A DNA stretch of 64,000 bases from Mediterraneibacter gnavus ATCC 29149 (GTDB taxonomy: Bacteria; Bacillota; Clostridia; Lachnospirales; Lachnospiraceae). Both the position numbers and the translations under genes were made by a program. A model generated the notes under the pieces. It was not told the DNA's origin, did not search any database, and was given only the letters and a program-made list of their open reading frames with translations. Of the stretch, positions 34,880 through 42,788 are shown piece after piece (positions within the stretch are counted from its first letter, which is position 1; each line of letters starts with the position of its first letter). The DNA is taken from assembly GCF_008121495.1 (NCBI RefSeq), contig NZ_CP043051.1, positions 2,127,001-2,191,000 of the forward strand, written 5' to 3'.

Positions 34880-34928
34880 AAAGATTACGGTTTACGCCGG
34901 TGGGGGTGAATCGTAATTTTTTTGTTTA
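34880..34928 (+). terminator. Terminator after the argS operon
   Basis: ATTACGGTTTA/TGAATCGTAAT stem followed by TTTTTTTG. Confidence 0.85.
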
Positions 34929-34950
34929 TTAATATTTAAGAATTTATACA

Positions 34951-34979
34951 TTGACTTTCAGGAGTCAGAGACGTATAAT
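34951..34979 (+). promoter_or_regulatory. Strong promoter of the Tad-like locus
   Basis: TTGACT (34951-34956), a 17-base spacer and TATAAT (34974-34979). It is the only good promoter before the pilin gene, so transcripts have a leader of about 420 bases. Confidence 0.85.
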
Positions 34980-34985
34980 TCATAC

Positions 34986-35407
34986 ATAACTTAATCGACG
35001 GAAGTTCTTCCGGCAGAGGTTATAAGTTCCATGGATCGTAATGAGATCCAGTCAAGAAATCAAGTGTTAATTTCTAACAGATTTCAGTTATTTTAAGTGT
35101 TTTATAATGAATCATATATGGCAATAGTCTGTAGAAGATACAGGCTCAGTTCTGATATTCCTGTCTGAGAAAATCATTTCTATTTTTATCTTACGATCTT
35201 ACAGATTTCCGGAATGCAGAAAATAATTATCGATTTAAACTTTCAAAGTTTAAATAATACAACAATATAAAATCGGCAATATATGTGCAGAAAAAGAAAG
35301 GAGGAAGTCTGATGAGAAGAGAAAAAGATGAAAAAGGCTGAAATTCTATAAAAATCCGGTAAAAAGTAAACAAAATCATGAAAAAGAATCAAAAGGAGTA
35401 GAAAAGT
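34986..35407 (+). other. Long structured leader of the Tad-like operon
   Basis: No long ORF is present. It holds a CGGAAG/CTTCCG hairpin (around 34998-35012), other local stems, a 23-bp perfect palindrome (35233-35255, arms of 11 bases around a C) and a 9-codon ORF with a strong ribosome binding site. I could not match it to a known riboswitch such as c-di-GMP-I or -II. Confidence 0.6.
35312..35341 (+). CDS. Possible 9-codon upstream ORF
   Basis: ATG 35312 to TGA 35341 encodes MRREKDEKG, preceded by the near-perfect AAAGGAGG 7 bases upstream. Such a strong site in front of so short an ORF suggests a leader peptide or a translated control element for the pilin gene 66 bases downstream. Confidence 0.4.
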   Translation: MRREKDEKG

Positions 35408-35572
35408 ATGAAAGCATTTATGGAAGAATATGGAGTAATCGTAGTAGCAGCAATCGTCATCATGATCATTGTAGTAGCAGCATCACCAATCGGAGACAGC
35501 ATTAAAAGCGGAATTATGGAAGCAGTACAGAAATTGACGAACGCACTTGCAGATGCAAATGGAGTCAGCTAA
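35408..35572 (+). CDS. Flp-like mini-pilin
   Basis: The 54-residue protein MKAFMEEYG... has one hydrophobic segment (VIVVAAIVIMIIVVAASP) right after the EYG and a short amphipathic tail (IKSGIMEAVQKLTNALADANG). The EYG and following helix align with mature Flp pilins, but there is no leader peptide: the start is only six residues before Glu-Tyr. It has a good ribosome binding site (AAAGGAG) and its stop overlaps the ATPase ATG (TAATG), so it is translated with the motor gene. It is probably the main filament or pseudopilin subunit. Confidence 0.8.
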   Translation: MKAFMEEYGVIVVAAIVIMIIVVAASPIGDSIKSGIMEAVQKLTNALADANGVS

Positions 35573-36636
35573 TGAAAATATCCAGGGAAGCATGGGATTT
35601 GAAAGAGGAGTGCTTCGGACCGCTGCTCCCATATGTAAAAGATCAGCAGGTTACAGACATCAATTATAACGGGACTGATGTGTGGATCGAACATTTAAAA
35701 TATGGGATTCGAAAAGCTCCGGTGAATCTGACACCGGAGTTCGCAGGCCGATTTAGCGTTCTGATTTCTAATATTGTGAGTGAACAAATCAATAAATTTA
35801 ATAATGTTCTGGAAGCGGAGACGGACACTCTCAGGATTTCGATCATTCATCCAAGCGTGACAAATACAGGGTATTCCATCTCTATTCGAAAAACACCGGC
35901 GGTTATGCGTATGACAGAAGAAAAAATGCTGGCCGATGGATACTGTTCCAGAGAGGTGCTTCTGTTTCTGAGAAATTGTATGGAAGCAAAATTGAATATG
36001 GTCTTTTGCGGGTGTCCGGGAGCAGGAAAAACAGAATTGCTGAAATTTTTAACACAATTTATACCGAAGCACGAAAAGGTGATGACCATTGAAGATAACC
36101 TTGAGATTCATTATCGGGATATTAATCCGGGGGCAAACTGTGTGGAACTGAAAGTAGATGAAGAATTTTTCTCCTATACGAAAGCAATCAAATCTGCACT
36201 TCGGCAAAATCCGCAATGGGTGCTTCTGTCAGAAGCGCGTTCTACAGAAGTGAAGTATCTTTTAGAATGCTTTTCGACAGGTCTTCACGGACTGACGACA
36301 CTACACACAGATGATACGAGGAAGATTCCTGACCGGATTCAGAATATGATGCAGGATTCTTACGCGGCATCCAGAATGGAAAATGACATCTATAGTTTTT
36401 TGAATGTAGGAATATTGCTCTGCAAAAAGGCAACCGGAAATGGAAAGGTCTTTCGGTTTGTCGATCAGATCTGCCTGTTTGACAGAATCGGAGAAGAAAA
36501 CCGAAAGTATCTGATCGTGGAAAATGGAAAAGTAGTGTCCAGAGAAATTTCTGAGAATATTAGAAAAAAATTTCAATGGGCAGGAATAAGATCCCCCTTT
36601 TTGGGAGAAAGTGAGGGGAAAATGGTGTGCAGGTAA
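35572..36636 (+). CDS. TadA/CpaF-type secretion ATPase
   Basis: The 354-residue ATPase has Walker A GCPGAGKTE (147-155), an Asp/His box region and the arginine finger domain of type II/IV secretion motors (LLSEARSTEVKYLLECFSTGLHGLTTLHTDD). It is shorter at the N-terminus than typical CpaF. It drives assembly of the pilins encoded around it. It follows the mini-pilin with a 1-base overlap. Confidence 0.92.
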   Translation: MKISREAWDLKEECFGPLLPYVKDQQVTDINYNGTDVWIEHLKYGIRKAPVNLTPEFAGRFSVLISNIVSEQINKFNNVLEAETDTLRISIIHPSVTNTGYSISIRKTPAVMRMTEEKMLADGYCSREVLLFLRNCMEAKLNMVFCGCPGAGKTELLKFLTQFIPKHEKVMTIEDNLEIHYRDINPGANCVELKVDEEFFSYTKAIKSALRQNPQWVLLSEARSTEVKYLLECFSTGLHGLTTLHTDDTRKIPDRIQNMMQDSYAASRMENDIYSFLNVGILLCKKATGNGKVFRFVDQICLFDRIGEENRKYLIVENGKVVSREISENIRKKFQWAGIRSPFLGESEGKMVCR

Positions 36637-36665
36637 AACAAAAAAAGAAAAGGTGAAAAAGGCAC

Positions 36666-38141
36666 ATGTTTCACTATTGGAATCCGAAACTGCTGAATCT
36701 GGAGATTCAGCGGTGTGGATACACATTCAGTGCTTCGTCCTATGTGAAATATCTGTTGGCGGTCTATCTGGGAATTGCAGGATTTGCCTATCTTTTTCAA
36801 CTGCAGGTTTTCTTTTCAGTGATTGTAATGGCAGCGGCATCGATATTTGTGCCAACGGTATTTTTAATGAATTATAAAAATCTGTATGAAGAAAAGAAGT
36901 TTGAAGATCTGACTGCCTATATGGAACAGCTTTTATATTCGTTTAAACGCAGGGCAAAGATTTTAACGGCGCTGGAAGATACAAAATTATTGTTCCGTCA
37001 GGGAGAGAGCCGTTTATACAATGGAATCGAATATGCAGTAGAGCATATCCAGTCCGCACAAAGTGAGGGAAACATTTATCAGGAGGCATTTTCAGAAATT
37101 GAAAAAGAGTATGGATGTAAAAGATTGTATAAGATCCATGATTTTTTGATGCAGGTAGAGCAGTCGGGAGGAAGCCCGGATGCAGCGATTGAGATTTTGC
37201 TGAATGACAGAAAAATGTGGATTGAGAGGATTTATGGTCTGCAGAAAGAAAAAAAGAATATCAAGGTTAAGGTAACGATCGGGATCGGACTGTCTTTTCT
37301 GATCTGTGCCATGAGTATTCTGATGCTGCCAAAAGAGTTTGATATCACACAGGATCCAATTTCTCAGGCGGTCACGACAGGAGTGGTGATTCTCAATATG
37401 CTGATCTGGTATGCAGCGCAGAAAAAACTTTCCGGCAGTCTGATCTTATCAGATGAAGATGTCGATGAAGCGGAAATCTGGGAAAAATATAAGTATGTTG
37501 TGAAGGGAAACCGGGAAAAGGAAAGGTTTAAATATAGTATCATTGGATGTATCTTCGGTGTGACGGCGATCTTACTAGGGAATACTGTGGGGATGACGGC
37601 AGCAGGTGCGGCGGGTGCAGCAGCAATCTGGATGTTGACGCAGGAGAAGCGAAAATATAAACATGCCAGAAAACGTGTATTACGTGAGGTGGAAAAACAA
37701 TTTCCGGAATGGCTGATGAATCTGTCCCTGCAGCTTCAGACGGATAATGTGCATGTATCTTTAAAGAAGACAATACCGGACGCACCGTTTATCTTAAAAC
37801 AGGATTTAACGCGGTTGGTAGAAGAAATCGAACAGCAGCCGAATGCACTTCAGCCTTATATCCGCTTTATGAGAGAGTTCCAGATTCCGGATGTGCTTTC
37901 TGCAATGAAGATCTTGTATTCCATGGCAGAATTTGGAATTGGAGATATGGGAGGGCAGATTGATGCGCTGGTACAGAGAAATACCGTTATGATGGATCGG
38001 GCAGAGCGTTTGAAGGAAGAAGATCTGATGGCAGGTGTTGGGTTTCTTGTACTGCTTCCAATGATCACGGGAGTCGTAAAAATGCTCGCAGATCTGGTAC
38101 TGGTCATTTTGGGGATTTTGTCTGTTGTAAATACAATTTAG
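36666..38141 (+). CDS. TadB/TadC-like membrane platform protein
   Basis: This 491-residue protein has two groups of membrane segments: an N-terminal pair (YLLAVYLGIAGFAYLF, FFSVIVMAAASIFVP), a middle group (ISFLICAMSILMLP-like and VVILNMLIWYAA), a third (SIIGCIFGVTAILLG) and a C-terminal hairpin (VGFLVLLPMITGVVKMLADLVLVILGI). Between them are cytoplasmic helical domains of the T2SSF kind. It looks like TadB and TadC functions in one polypeptide. It is the inner-membrane platform for the ATPase. Confidence 0.75.
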   Translation: MFHYWNPKLLNLEIQRCGYTFSASSYVKYLLAVYLGIAGFAYLFQLQVFFSVIVMAAASIFVPTVFLMNYKNLYEEKKFEDLTAYMEQLLYSFKRRAKILTALEDTKLLFRQGESRLYNGIEYAVEHIQSAQSEGNIYQEAFSEIEKEYGCKRLYKIHDFLMQVEQSGGSPDAAIEILLNDRKMWIERIYGLQKEKKNIKVKVTIGIGLSFLICAMSILMLPKEFDITQDPISQAVTTGVVILNMLIWYAAQKKLSGSLILSDEDVDEAEIWEKYKYVVKGNREKERFKYSIIGCIFGVTAILLGNTVGMTAAGAAGAAAIWMLTQEKRKYKHARKRVLREVEKQFPEWLMNLSLQLQTDNVHVSLKKTIPDAPFILKQDLTRLVEEIEQQPNALQPYIRFMREFQIPDVLSAMKILYSMAEFGIGDMGGQIDALVQRNTVMMDRAERLKEEDLMAGVGFLVLLPMITGVVKMLADLVLVILGILSVVNTI

Positions 38142-38169
38142 AAGGTTTGAGAGAAAAGAGGGCGATATC

Positions 38170-38277
38170 ATGAAAGAATTTTTGGAAGAATACGGTTCGA
38201 TCATCGTAATTTCAATCATCGGATATGCGGTCATGTCCGGTTTATGGAAGATTTTAATACAGGTAAGTTCTGTTTGA
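38170..38277 (+). CDS. Mini-pilin paralogue 2 (35 residues)
   Basis: MKEFLEEYG followed by one hydrophobic span (SIIVISIIGYAVMSGLW). It has the same N-terminal signature as the proteins at 35408, 38294 and 38458. It lies 28 bases after the platform gene, with GAGGGCGAT upstream. It is missed by length filters. A minor pilin or an assembly peptide is the likely role. Confidence 0.7.
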   Translation: MKEFLEEYGSIIVISIIGYAVMSGLWKILIQVSSV

Positions 38278-38293
38278 GAAGGAGAATAGCGGA

Positions 38294-38461
38294 ATGAAAG
38301 AATTTATGGAAGAGTATGGCGGTGTGATCGTGACGTGTATGCTGGGAATCATGCTGCTTGGACTTTTGTATTCGCTGCTTGCTTCAGGAGGTCAGCTGCA
38401 TAGGCTGGCAGAGCTGTTTTTTGACGGGATAGGGATAAAAATGTCAGGAGGGCAGATGTGA
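38294..38461 (+). CDS. Mini-pilin paralogue 3 (55 residues)
   Basis: MKEFMEEYGG followed by VIVTCMLGIMLLGLLYSLLA and a short soluble tail (LHRLAELFFDGIGIKMSGG). It has a ribosome binding site (AAGGAGAA) and a stop that overlaps the next GTG start (GTGA, 38458-38461). Confidence 0.75.
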   Translation: MKEFMEEYGGVIVTCMLGIMLLGLLYSLLASGGQLHRLAELFFDGIGIKMSGGQM

Positions 38462-38934
38462 AGAGCTGGATCGGAGAATATGGAAAAATCGCAGCAATGG
38501 CAATTATCCTGGCCGTATTATTTGCATTTGTTTGGAATCGTACTGATCGTGGATATCTGGGCGCGCTTTCAAAGGCAGAGCCAAAATCATTTTTAAAAGC
38601 AACCGATAATTCCGATTTTCTTGTACAGCTGAAACCGAGACCGGATCCGGTCTTGACGGTATCTGTCAGTAAACTGAAGTATCAAAGAAGATATGACCTT
38701 CTTCATGGAAAAGAAATCAGTGCCAGGGCTGTGGACGCGGATGGAAGAGAGCTTCCGGTCAGCGTGATAAAACTGATCGCTCCAGATGGAAGTCAGCTGG
38801 AAAAGGAACTAAATCCAGAGGCGTTTTGGACAGCGCAGAGAGGTGTTTATGAGATTACTTATCAGGCAGAGGAAAACTATCAGGGGGCTTATATTAGAAA
38901 AGTAACAAAGGTATGTCGGGTTACAGTAGATTAA
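38458..38934 (+). CDS. Pilin-like N-terminus fused to an Ig-like domain
   Basis: The 158-residue protein starts MKSWIGEYGKIAAMAIILAVLF, which again shows the EYG plus hydrophobic helix pattern. Residues about 60-158 form a beta-rich Ig-like/bacterial surface domain (LTVSVSKLKYQRRYDLLHGKE, GVYEITYQAEENYQG). It could be a tip or adhesin subunit carried on a pilin-type helix. It starts at GTG 38458 with GGAGGG upstream. Confidence 0.75.
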   Translation: MKSWIGEYGKIAAMAIILAVLFAFVWNRTDRGYLGALSKAEPKSFLKATDNSDFLVQLKPRPDPVLTVSVSKLKYQRRYDLLHGKEISARAVDADGRELPVSVIKLIAPDGSQLEKELNPEAFWTAQRGVYEITYQAEENYQGAYIRKVTKVCRVTVD

Positions 38935-38958
38935 AGTGCGGTTGAAAGGAAAAGAAAA

Positions 38959-39291
38959 ATGAAAGGTGCGATCGAAACAATGGTGGGAGTTGTACTGATT
39001 GCCTTCATGGCAGTGCTGAGTACTGCCTATATCAGCGCATCGTTGAATACACAGAAGGCACAGGCTTATCATTCTACAGTTGTAACAGAGATTGAAGCGA
39101 GTGATTATAATGCAGAGGTTCTGGAGAAATGTAAAAAGAAAGCGCTGGAAAACGGATATGAAAATCTGGATATTCAGGTTGTGACCAGTGCGGCAGGAAG
39201 CAAATATGCAAAAGTGACATTGGCATACCGGTACACGATTCCACTTTTGAATATGCTTTTGGAGCATCAGATCACAGGATATGCAAAATAG
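38959..39291 (+). CDS. TadE-like minor pilin
   Basis: The 110-residue protein has an N-terminal hydrophobic helix with a Glu near the start (MKGAIETMVGVVLIAFMAVLSTAYI) and a C-terminal alpha/beta domain (NLDIQVVTSAAGSKYAKVTLAYRY). This is the form of TadE-type pseudopilins and lies inside the same operon. No leader peptide is visible. Confidence 0.7.
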   Translation: MKGAIETMVGVVLIAFMAVLSTAYISASLNTQKAQAYHSTVVTEIEASDYNAEVLEKCKKKALENGYENLDIQVVTSAAGSKYAKVTLAYRYTIPLLNMLLEHQITGYAK

Positions 39292-39324
39292 AAAAAAGGG
39301 GAAAGGAGAGTATGCCAGGAACGG

Positions 39325-39993
39325 ATGAGACATGCAGTGATGGGATTTTTTATTTTAATTATGCTGATTTTTGCAGGAGCATCGATTTATACGGCGGAGA
39401 CAAAGACGATGCATCAGAATGAGCTGGACAGTATTCTGGGAGCAGCAATGGAAGAATCGATGGAGATTCTGACAGTTAATCCGACATATTCGATCGGGAA
39501 AGAGGTGGAAGGAAAAGAGCTGGCAGCAGATTTTATTCAGAATATGCTCATGCGAACAACCAGCAAATCGACATTTGAAGTAGAGATACTGACAGCAGAT
39601 GCGCAGAAAGGTTTGCTGGATGTGCGGGTGACGGAATATTATCGACAGATATGGGGAACGGGAAAGGCAGTTGCCAGAAAAACTGTGATATTGGATGATG
39701 TAGAAGGAAAAGAAGAGGTTTTCTCTAAGATATCATTCTGGAAATCATACAAAGATAATAAAGGCGAGGAAAAACGTATTGTAAAGCAGGTGGTAGTTCC
39801 GGAGGGGATTTTGCTGCCAAAGGAAATACTGCCGGTTGAAAATGAAAGTGGAGATGAGAAAGTGAAAGGCTGGAGAGCTGTCGGCCAGTCGGAAAACACC
39901 ATATATACAAAAGAAAATATCGGGACAGTGCAGGCGAAAGGCGATATGGATTTTGAAGCTGTTTATGAGAAAACCGGCAGTAAGGCAGATTAA
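39325..39993 (+). CDS. TadF-like minor pseudopilin/surface protein
   Basis: The 222-residue protein has an N-terminal membrane helix (MGFFILIMLIFAGASIYTAE), then a soluble domain (MLMRTTSKSTFEVEILTADAQ, VRVTEYYRQIWGTG) and an acidic C-terminus. Its position as the last gene of the pilus operon and the helix-plus-ectodomain layout fit a minor subunit. I do not recognise a named family. The ribosome binding site before ATG 39325 is weak; a better AAAGGAG precedes an out-of-frame ATG at 39312. Confidence 0.7.
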   Translation: MRHAVMGFFILIMLIFAGASIYTAETKTMHQNELDSILGAAMEESMEILTVNPTYSIGKEVEGKELAADFIQNMLMRTTSKSTFEVEILTADAQKGLLDVRVTEYYRQIWGTGKAVARKTVILDDVEGKEEVFSKISFWKSYKDNKGEEKRIVKQVVVPEGILLPKEILPVENESGDEKVKGWRAVGQSENTIYTKENIGTVQAKGDMDFEAVYEKTGSKAD

Positions 39994-40027
39994 AAAGGAA
40001 AAATATTACAAAAATATTAAAAAGTTA

Positions 40028-40056
40028 TTGCTTTTTCATCACGTATCGAATATAAT
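40028..40056 (+). promoter_or_regulatory. Promoter for the NlpC/P60 gene (upstream)
   Basis: TTGCTT, 17 bases, TATAAT (40051-40056). A second candidate, TTGAAA (40121-40126), 17 bases, TATTAT (40144-40149), lies closer to the gene, so two starts are possible. Confidence 0.65.
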
Positions 40057-40197
40057 TCTTATTGTATGATTAAACTTGACGATAATACCACACAATCCTT
40101 TCAAAATACCACAAACTGTATTGAAAAAGTGCGGAAAATCAGGTATTATGTAGAATATGTGGGGACATAAATAAGAATATTAAGGATAGGTGAAAGT

Positions 40198-41310
40198 ATG
40201 AAAATGAAAAAAGTACGAAGTGTACTGCTTGCGGCAGCATTAACGTGTTCCATGATAGTTACACCTGTTATGGCGGCACCAGATGATACAACAAGTCTTC
40301 AGAATCAGAAAGAATCAGCTCAGAATGAAGTGAACGGTCTTCAGGCACAGCTGAATGAATTGTTTACAAAGACAAATGATCTGGAAACACAGCTGATCAA
40401 CAAAGGGCAGGAGATTACCAAGGCTCAGGAAGACCTGGCTGTAGCAGAAGAGAAAAAGCAGCAGCAGTATGAAGATATGAAGCTTCGTATTAAATACATG
40501 TATGAGGAAGGAGATACTTCAGCATTAGAACGTATTGTAGCTTCCGGAAGTATCTCAGAGATGCTTACTCAGACGGAATATGTGGAGAAAGTACATACAT
40601 ATGACCGTGATAAGTTGCGGGAATATGCAGAGACAGTTCAGGAAGTAGAAGATCTGAAGACATCTCTGGAATCAGATATGACAAAATTGCAGAATCTGGA
40701 TGAGGAGTACAAGACACAGACAGCAGAGCTGTCAAGTACGATTGAGTCCAAGAGAGCAGAAGTGTCTAACTTGGATGCAATGATTCAGGAAGCTGCAAGA
40801 GCGGCAGTAGAAGCTGCGAAAAAGGAACAGGAAAAGAACAACACGGTAAATAATGAAAATACCAATACACCGTCAGGCGGTGGAGATAATAGCGGTGGAA
40901 CTGTAACGCCGGCACCAGAGCCGACACCGACACCAACTCCGGATCCGACACCAACTCCGACACCGACACCGGAACCAAATTACAATCCGTCTACCGGAAA
41001 TGCAGTCGTGGATCGTGCATACAGCTGGGTAGGAAAAGCGGAATATGTATGGGGAGCATGCAGTCCGGGAGCGTTTGACTGTTCCGGTTTTGTAGCGTAT
41101 TGTCTGACTGGCAATTATGCTCGTCTTGGTACAACGTATACATTCCTTGGATGGCCGCAGGTAAGCAACCCGCAGCCGGGAGATGTGGCAGTAAATGCAG
41201 AGCATTGTGGAATCTACATCGGCGGTGGCCAGATGATCCATGCAGCAGATTATGGAATCGGTGTTATTGTAGGACCGGTTCAGAGCGGTATGATCTACGT
41301 TCGTTACTAA
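40198..41310 (+). CDS. Secreted coiled-coil NlpC/P60 peptidoglycan endopeptidase
   Basis: The 370-residue protein has a signal peptide (MKMKKVRSVLLAAALTCSMIVTPVMA), a long coiled coil (about 35-215) of the PcsB type, a Pro/Thr linker of PT repeats (about 235-260), and a C-terminal NlpC/P60 domain with catalytic Cys in GAFDCSGFVAYCL and His in EHCGIYIGGG. It cleaves stem peptides during division or turnover, and the coiled coil probably keeps it inactive until docked. It is a single gene. Confidence 0.93.
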   Translation: MKMKKVRSVLLAAALTCSMIVTPVMAAPDDTTSLQNQKESAQNEVNGLQAQLNELFTKTNDLETQLINKGQEITKAQEDLAVAEEKKQQQYEDMKLRIKYMYEEGDTSALERIVASGSISEMLTQTEYVEKVHTYDRDKLREYAETVQEVEDLKTSLESDMTKLQNLDEEYKTQTAELSSTIESKRAEVSNLDAMIQEAARAAVEAAKKEQEKNNTVNNENTNTPSGGGDNSGGTVTPAPEPTPTPTPDPTPTPTPTPEPNYNPSTGNAVVDRAYSWVGKAEYVWGACSPGAFDCSGFVAYCLTGNYARLGTTYTFLGWPQVSNPQPGDVAVNAEHCGIYIGGGQMIHAADYGIGVIVGPVQSGMIYVRY

Positions 41311-41339
41311 AGAAAAATTCATATACAAAGTACAAAAGA

Positions 41340-41374
41340 AAAGCCCTGATGGTCATCGTGTCATCAGGGCTTTA
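41340..41374 (+). terminator. Bidirectional terminator
   Basis: AAGCCCTGATG/CATCAGGGCTT stem between convergent genes, with A-rich and T-rich flanks. Confidence 0.9.
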
Positions 41375-41380
41375 AGATTC

Positions 41381-41755
41381 TTAGATCAGTTTTTGGGGAA
41401 CAATTTCAAGCCAGTATCCATCCGGATCAGAGATGAAGTAAATTCCCATTCCCGGATTTTCGTAGCAGATACATCCCATTTCTTTGTGCTTTTTGTGAGC
41501 CGCATCGAAATCATCCACTTCAAACGCAAGATGGATCTCATTGTCTCCCAGGTTGTAAGGGCGATCCATATCACGCAGCCAGGTCAGCTCTAAAAGATGT
41601 GGAGTAGTTCCGTCTCCAAGGTAGACCAGGGTAAAGCTTCCATCCTCAGCGTCTTTTCTGCGAACTTCCGTCAGATCCAGAGCTTCTTTGTAAAATGCAA
41701 GAGATTTATCCAGATCCAGTACATTTAAATTGTTGTGTGCAAATGTAAATTTCAT
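41381..41755 (-). CDS. Glyoxalase I/VOC family lyase
   Basis: This 124-residue protein has the glyoxalase I pattern: HNNLNVLDLDKSLAFYKEAL (metal His at the start), LLELTW (Glu), HLAFEVDD (His) and DPDGYWLEIV (Glu). It probably converts the methylglyoxal hemithioacetal to a lactoyl thioester. I chose ATG 41755, with AAGGAT 7 bases upstream; the ATG at 41764 overlaps that site. Confidence 0.9.
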   Translation of the reverse strand: MKFTFAHNNLNVLDLDKSLAFYKEALDLTEVRRKDAEDGSFTLVYLGDGTTPHLLELTWLRDMDRPYNLGDNEIHLAFEVDDFDAAHKKHKEMGCICYENPGMGIYFISDPDGYWLEIVPQKLI

Positions 41756-41804
41756 AGAGTACATCCTTTCTTTTCCTTTTCCATCAGCATACCATAGAAA
41801 GTCC

Positions 41805-41833
41805 TTGCAATCCAGTATTTTCTATGATATACT
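41805..41833 (+). promoter_or_regulatory. rpsB promoter
   Basis: TTGCAA (41805-41810), 17 bases, extended -10 TGATATACT (box at 41828-41833). It leaves a leader of about 120 bases. Confidence 0.85.
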
Positions 41834-41958
41834 ACTAGCGTTGCGAAAAAACACGTATGCGTGGTATCACTGAAGGTGCCTAAGTTTGACGATAAGACAA
41901 GCCGGTCTCAGTGTAAAGAAAGTATACGGAAGTAAAAAACCAATTTGGAGGAAAAAAC

Positions 41959-42708
41959 ATGAGCGTTATTTCAATGAAACAACTTTTAGAAGCAGGTGTT
42001 CATTTCGGACATCAGACAAGAAGATGGAACCCTAAAATGGCTCCATATATCTACACAGAGAGAAATGGTATTTACATCATCGACCTGCAGAAATCTGTAG
42101 GAATGGTTGACGATGCTTACAAAGCAGTTTCTGATATTGCAGCAGAAGGCGGCACAATCCTTTTCGTAGGAACAAAGAAACAGGCTCAGGATGCAATCAA
42201 AACAGAAGCAGAGCGTTGTGGAATGTTCTACGTAAACGAGAGATGGTTAGGTGGAATGCTGACAAACTTCAAGACAATCCAGAGCCGTATCGCACGTCTG
42301 AAAGACATCGAGAGAATGGCAGAAGACGGAACATTTGATGTACTTCCTAAAAAAGAAGTAATCGAGCTGAAAAAAGAGTGGGAAAAACTGGAGAAGAACC
42401 TTGGTGGAATCAAAGAAATGAAAAAGATTCCAGATGCGATCTTCATCGTAGATCCTAAAAAAGAAAGAATCTGTGTACAGGAAGCACACACTCTGGGAAT
42501 TCCGCTGATCGGAATCTGTGATACAAACTGTGATCCGGAAGAACTGGATTACGTAATCCCAGGTAACGATGATGCGATCAGAGCAGTAAAATTAATCGTT
42601 TCCAAAATGGCTGATGCTGTTATCGAAGCAAATCAGGGAGCAGCAGAAGATGCATATTATGAGGAAGCTGAAGAAGCAGTAGCTGAAGAGACTGTAGAAG
42701 CAGAATAA
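41959..42708 (+). CDS. rpsB: Ribosomal protein S2
   Basis: The 249-residue protein begins [27 protein letters not shown], the uS2 signature, with [10 protein letters not shown] and [12 protein letters not shown] further on and an acidic C-terminal tail. It is a small-subunit protein. TTGGAGGA lies upstream. It stands next to tsf as in most bacteria. Confidence 0.99.
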   Translation: MSVISMKQLLEAGVHFGHQTRRWNPKMAPYIYTERNGIYIIDLQKSVGMVDDAYKAVSDIAAEGGTILFVGTKKQAQDAIKTEAERCGMFYVNERWLGGMLTNFKTIQSRIARLKDIERMAEDGTFDVLPKKEVIELKKEWEKLEKNLGGIKEMKKIPDAIFIVDPKKERICVQEAHTLGIPLIGICDTNCDPEELDYVIPGNDDAIRAVKLIVSKMADAVIEANQGAAEDAYYEEAEEAVAEETVEAE

Positions 42709-42718
42709 TTATGAACGT

Positions 42719-42755
42719 AAATGCTTCAGCCTGAACATCAGGTTGGAGCATTTTT
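42719..42755 (+). terminator. Hairpin with T tract between rpsB and tsf
   Basis: A 14-bp stem (two or three G-U pairs) followed by TTTTT. It may act as an attenuator that sets the S2 to EF-Ts ratio. Confidence 0.8.
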
Positions 42756-42788
42756 GGTAAACTATTTCAATTCATGGAGGAAAAAATC

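Noticed and set aside
34986-35407. c-di-GMP or other known riboswitch before the Tad-like operon
   Set aside because: I could not find the conserved core of the c-di-GMP-I or -II classes or another class by eye, so I leave it as an unassigned leader.
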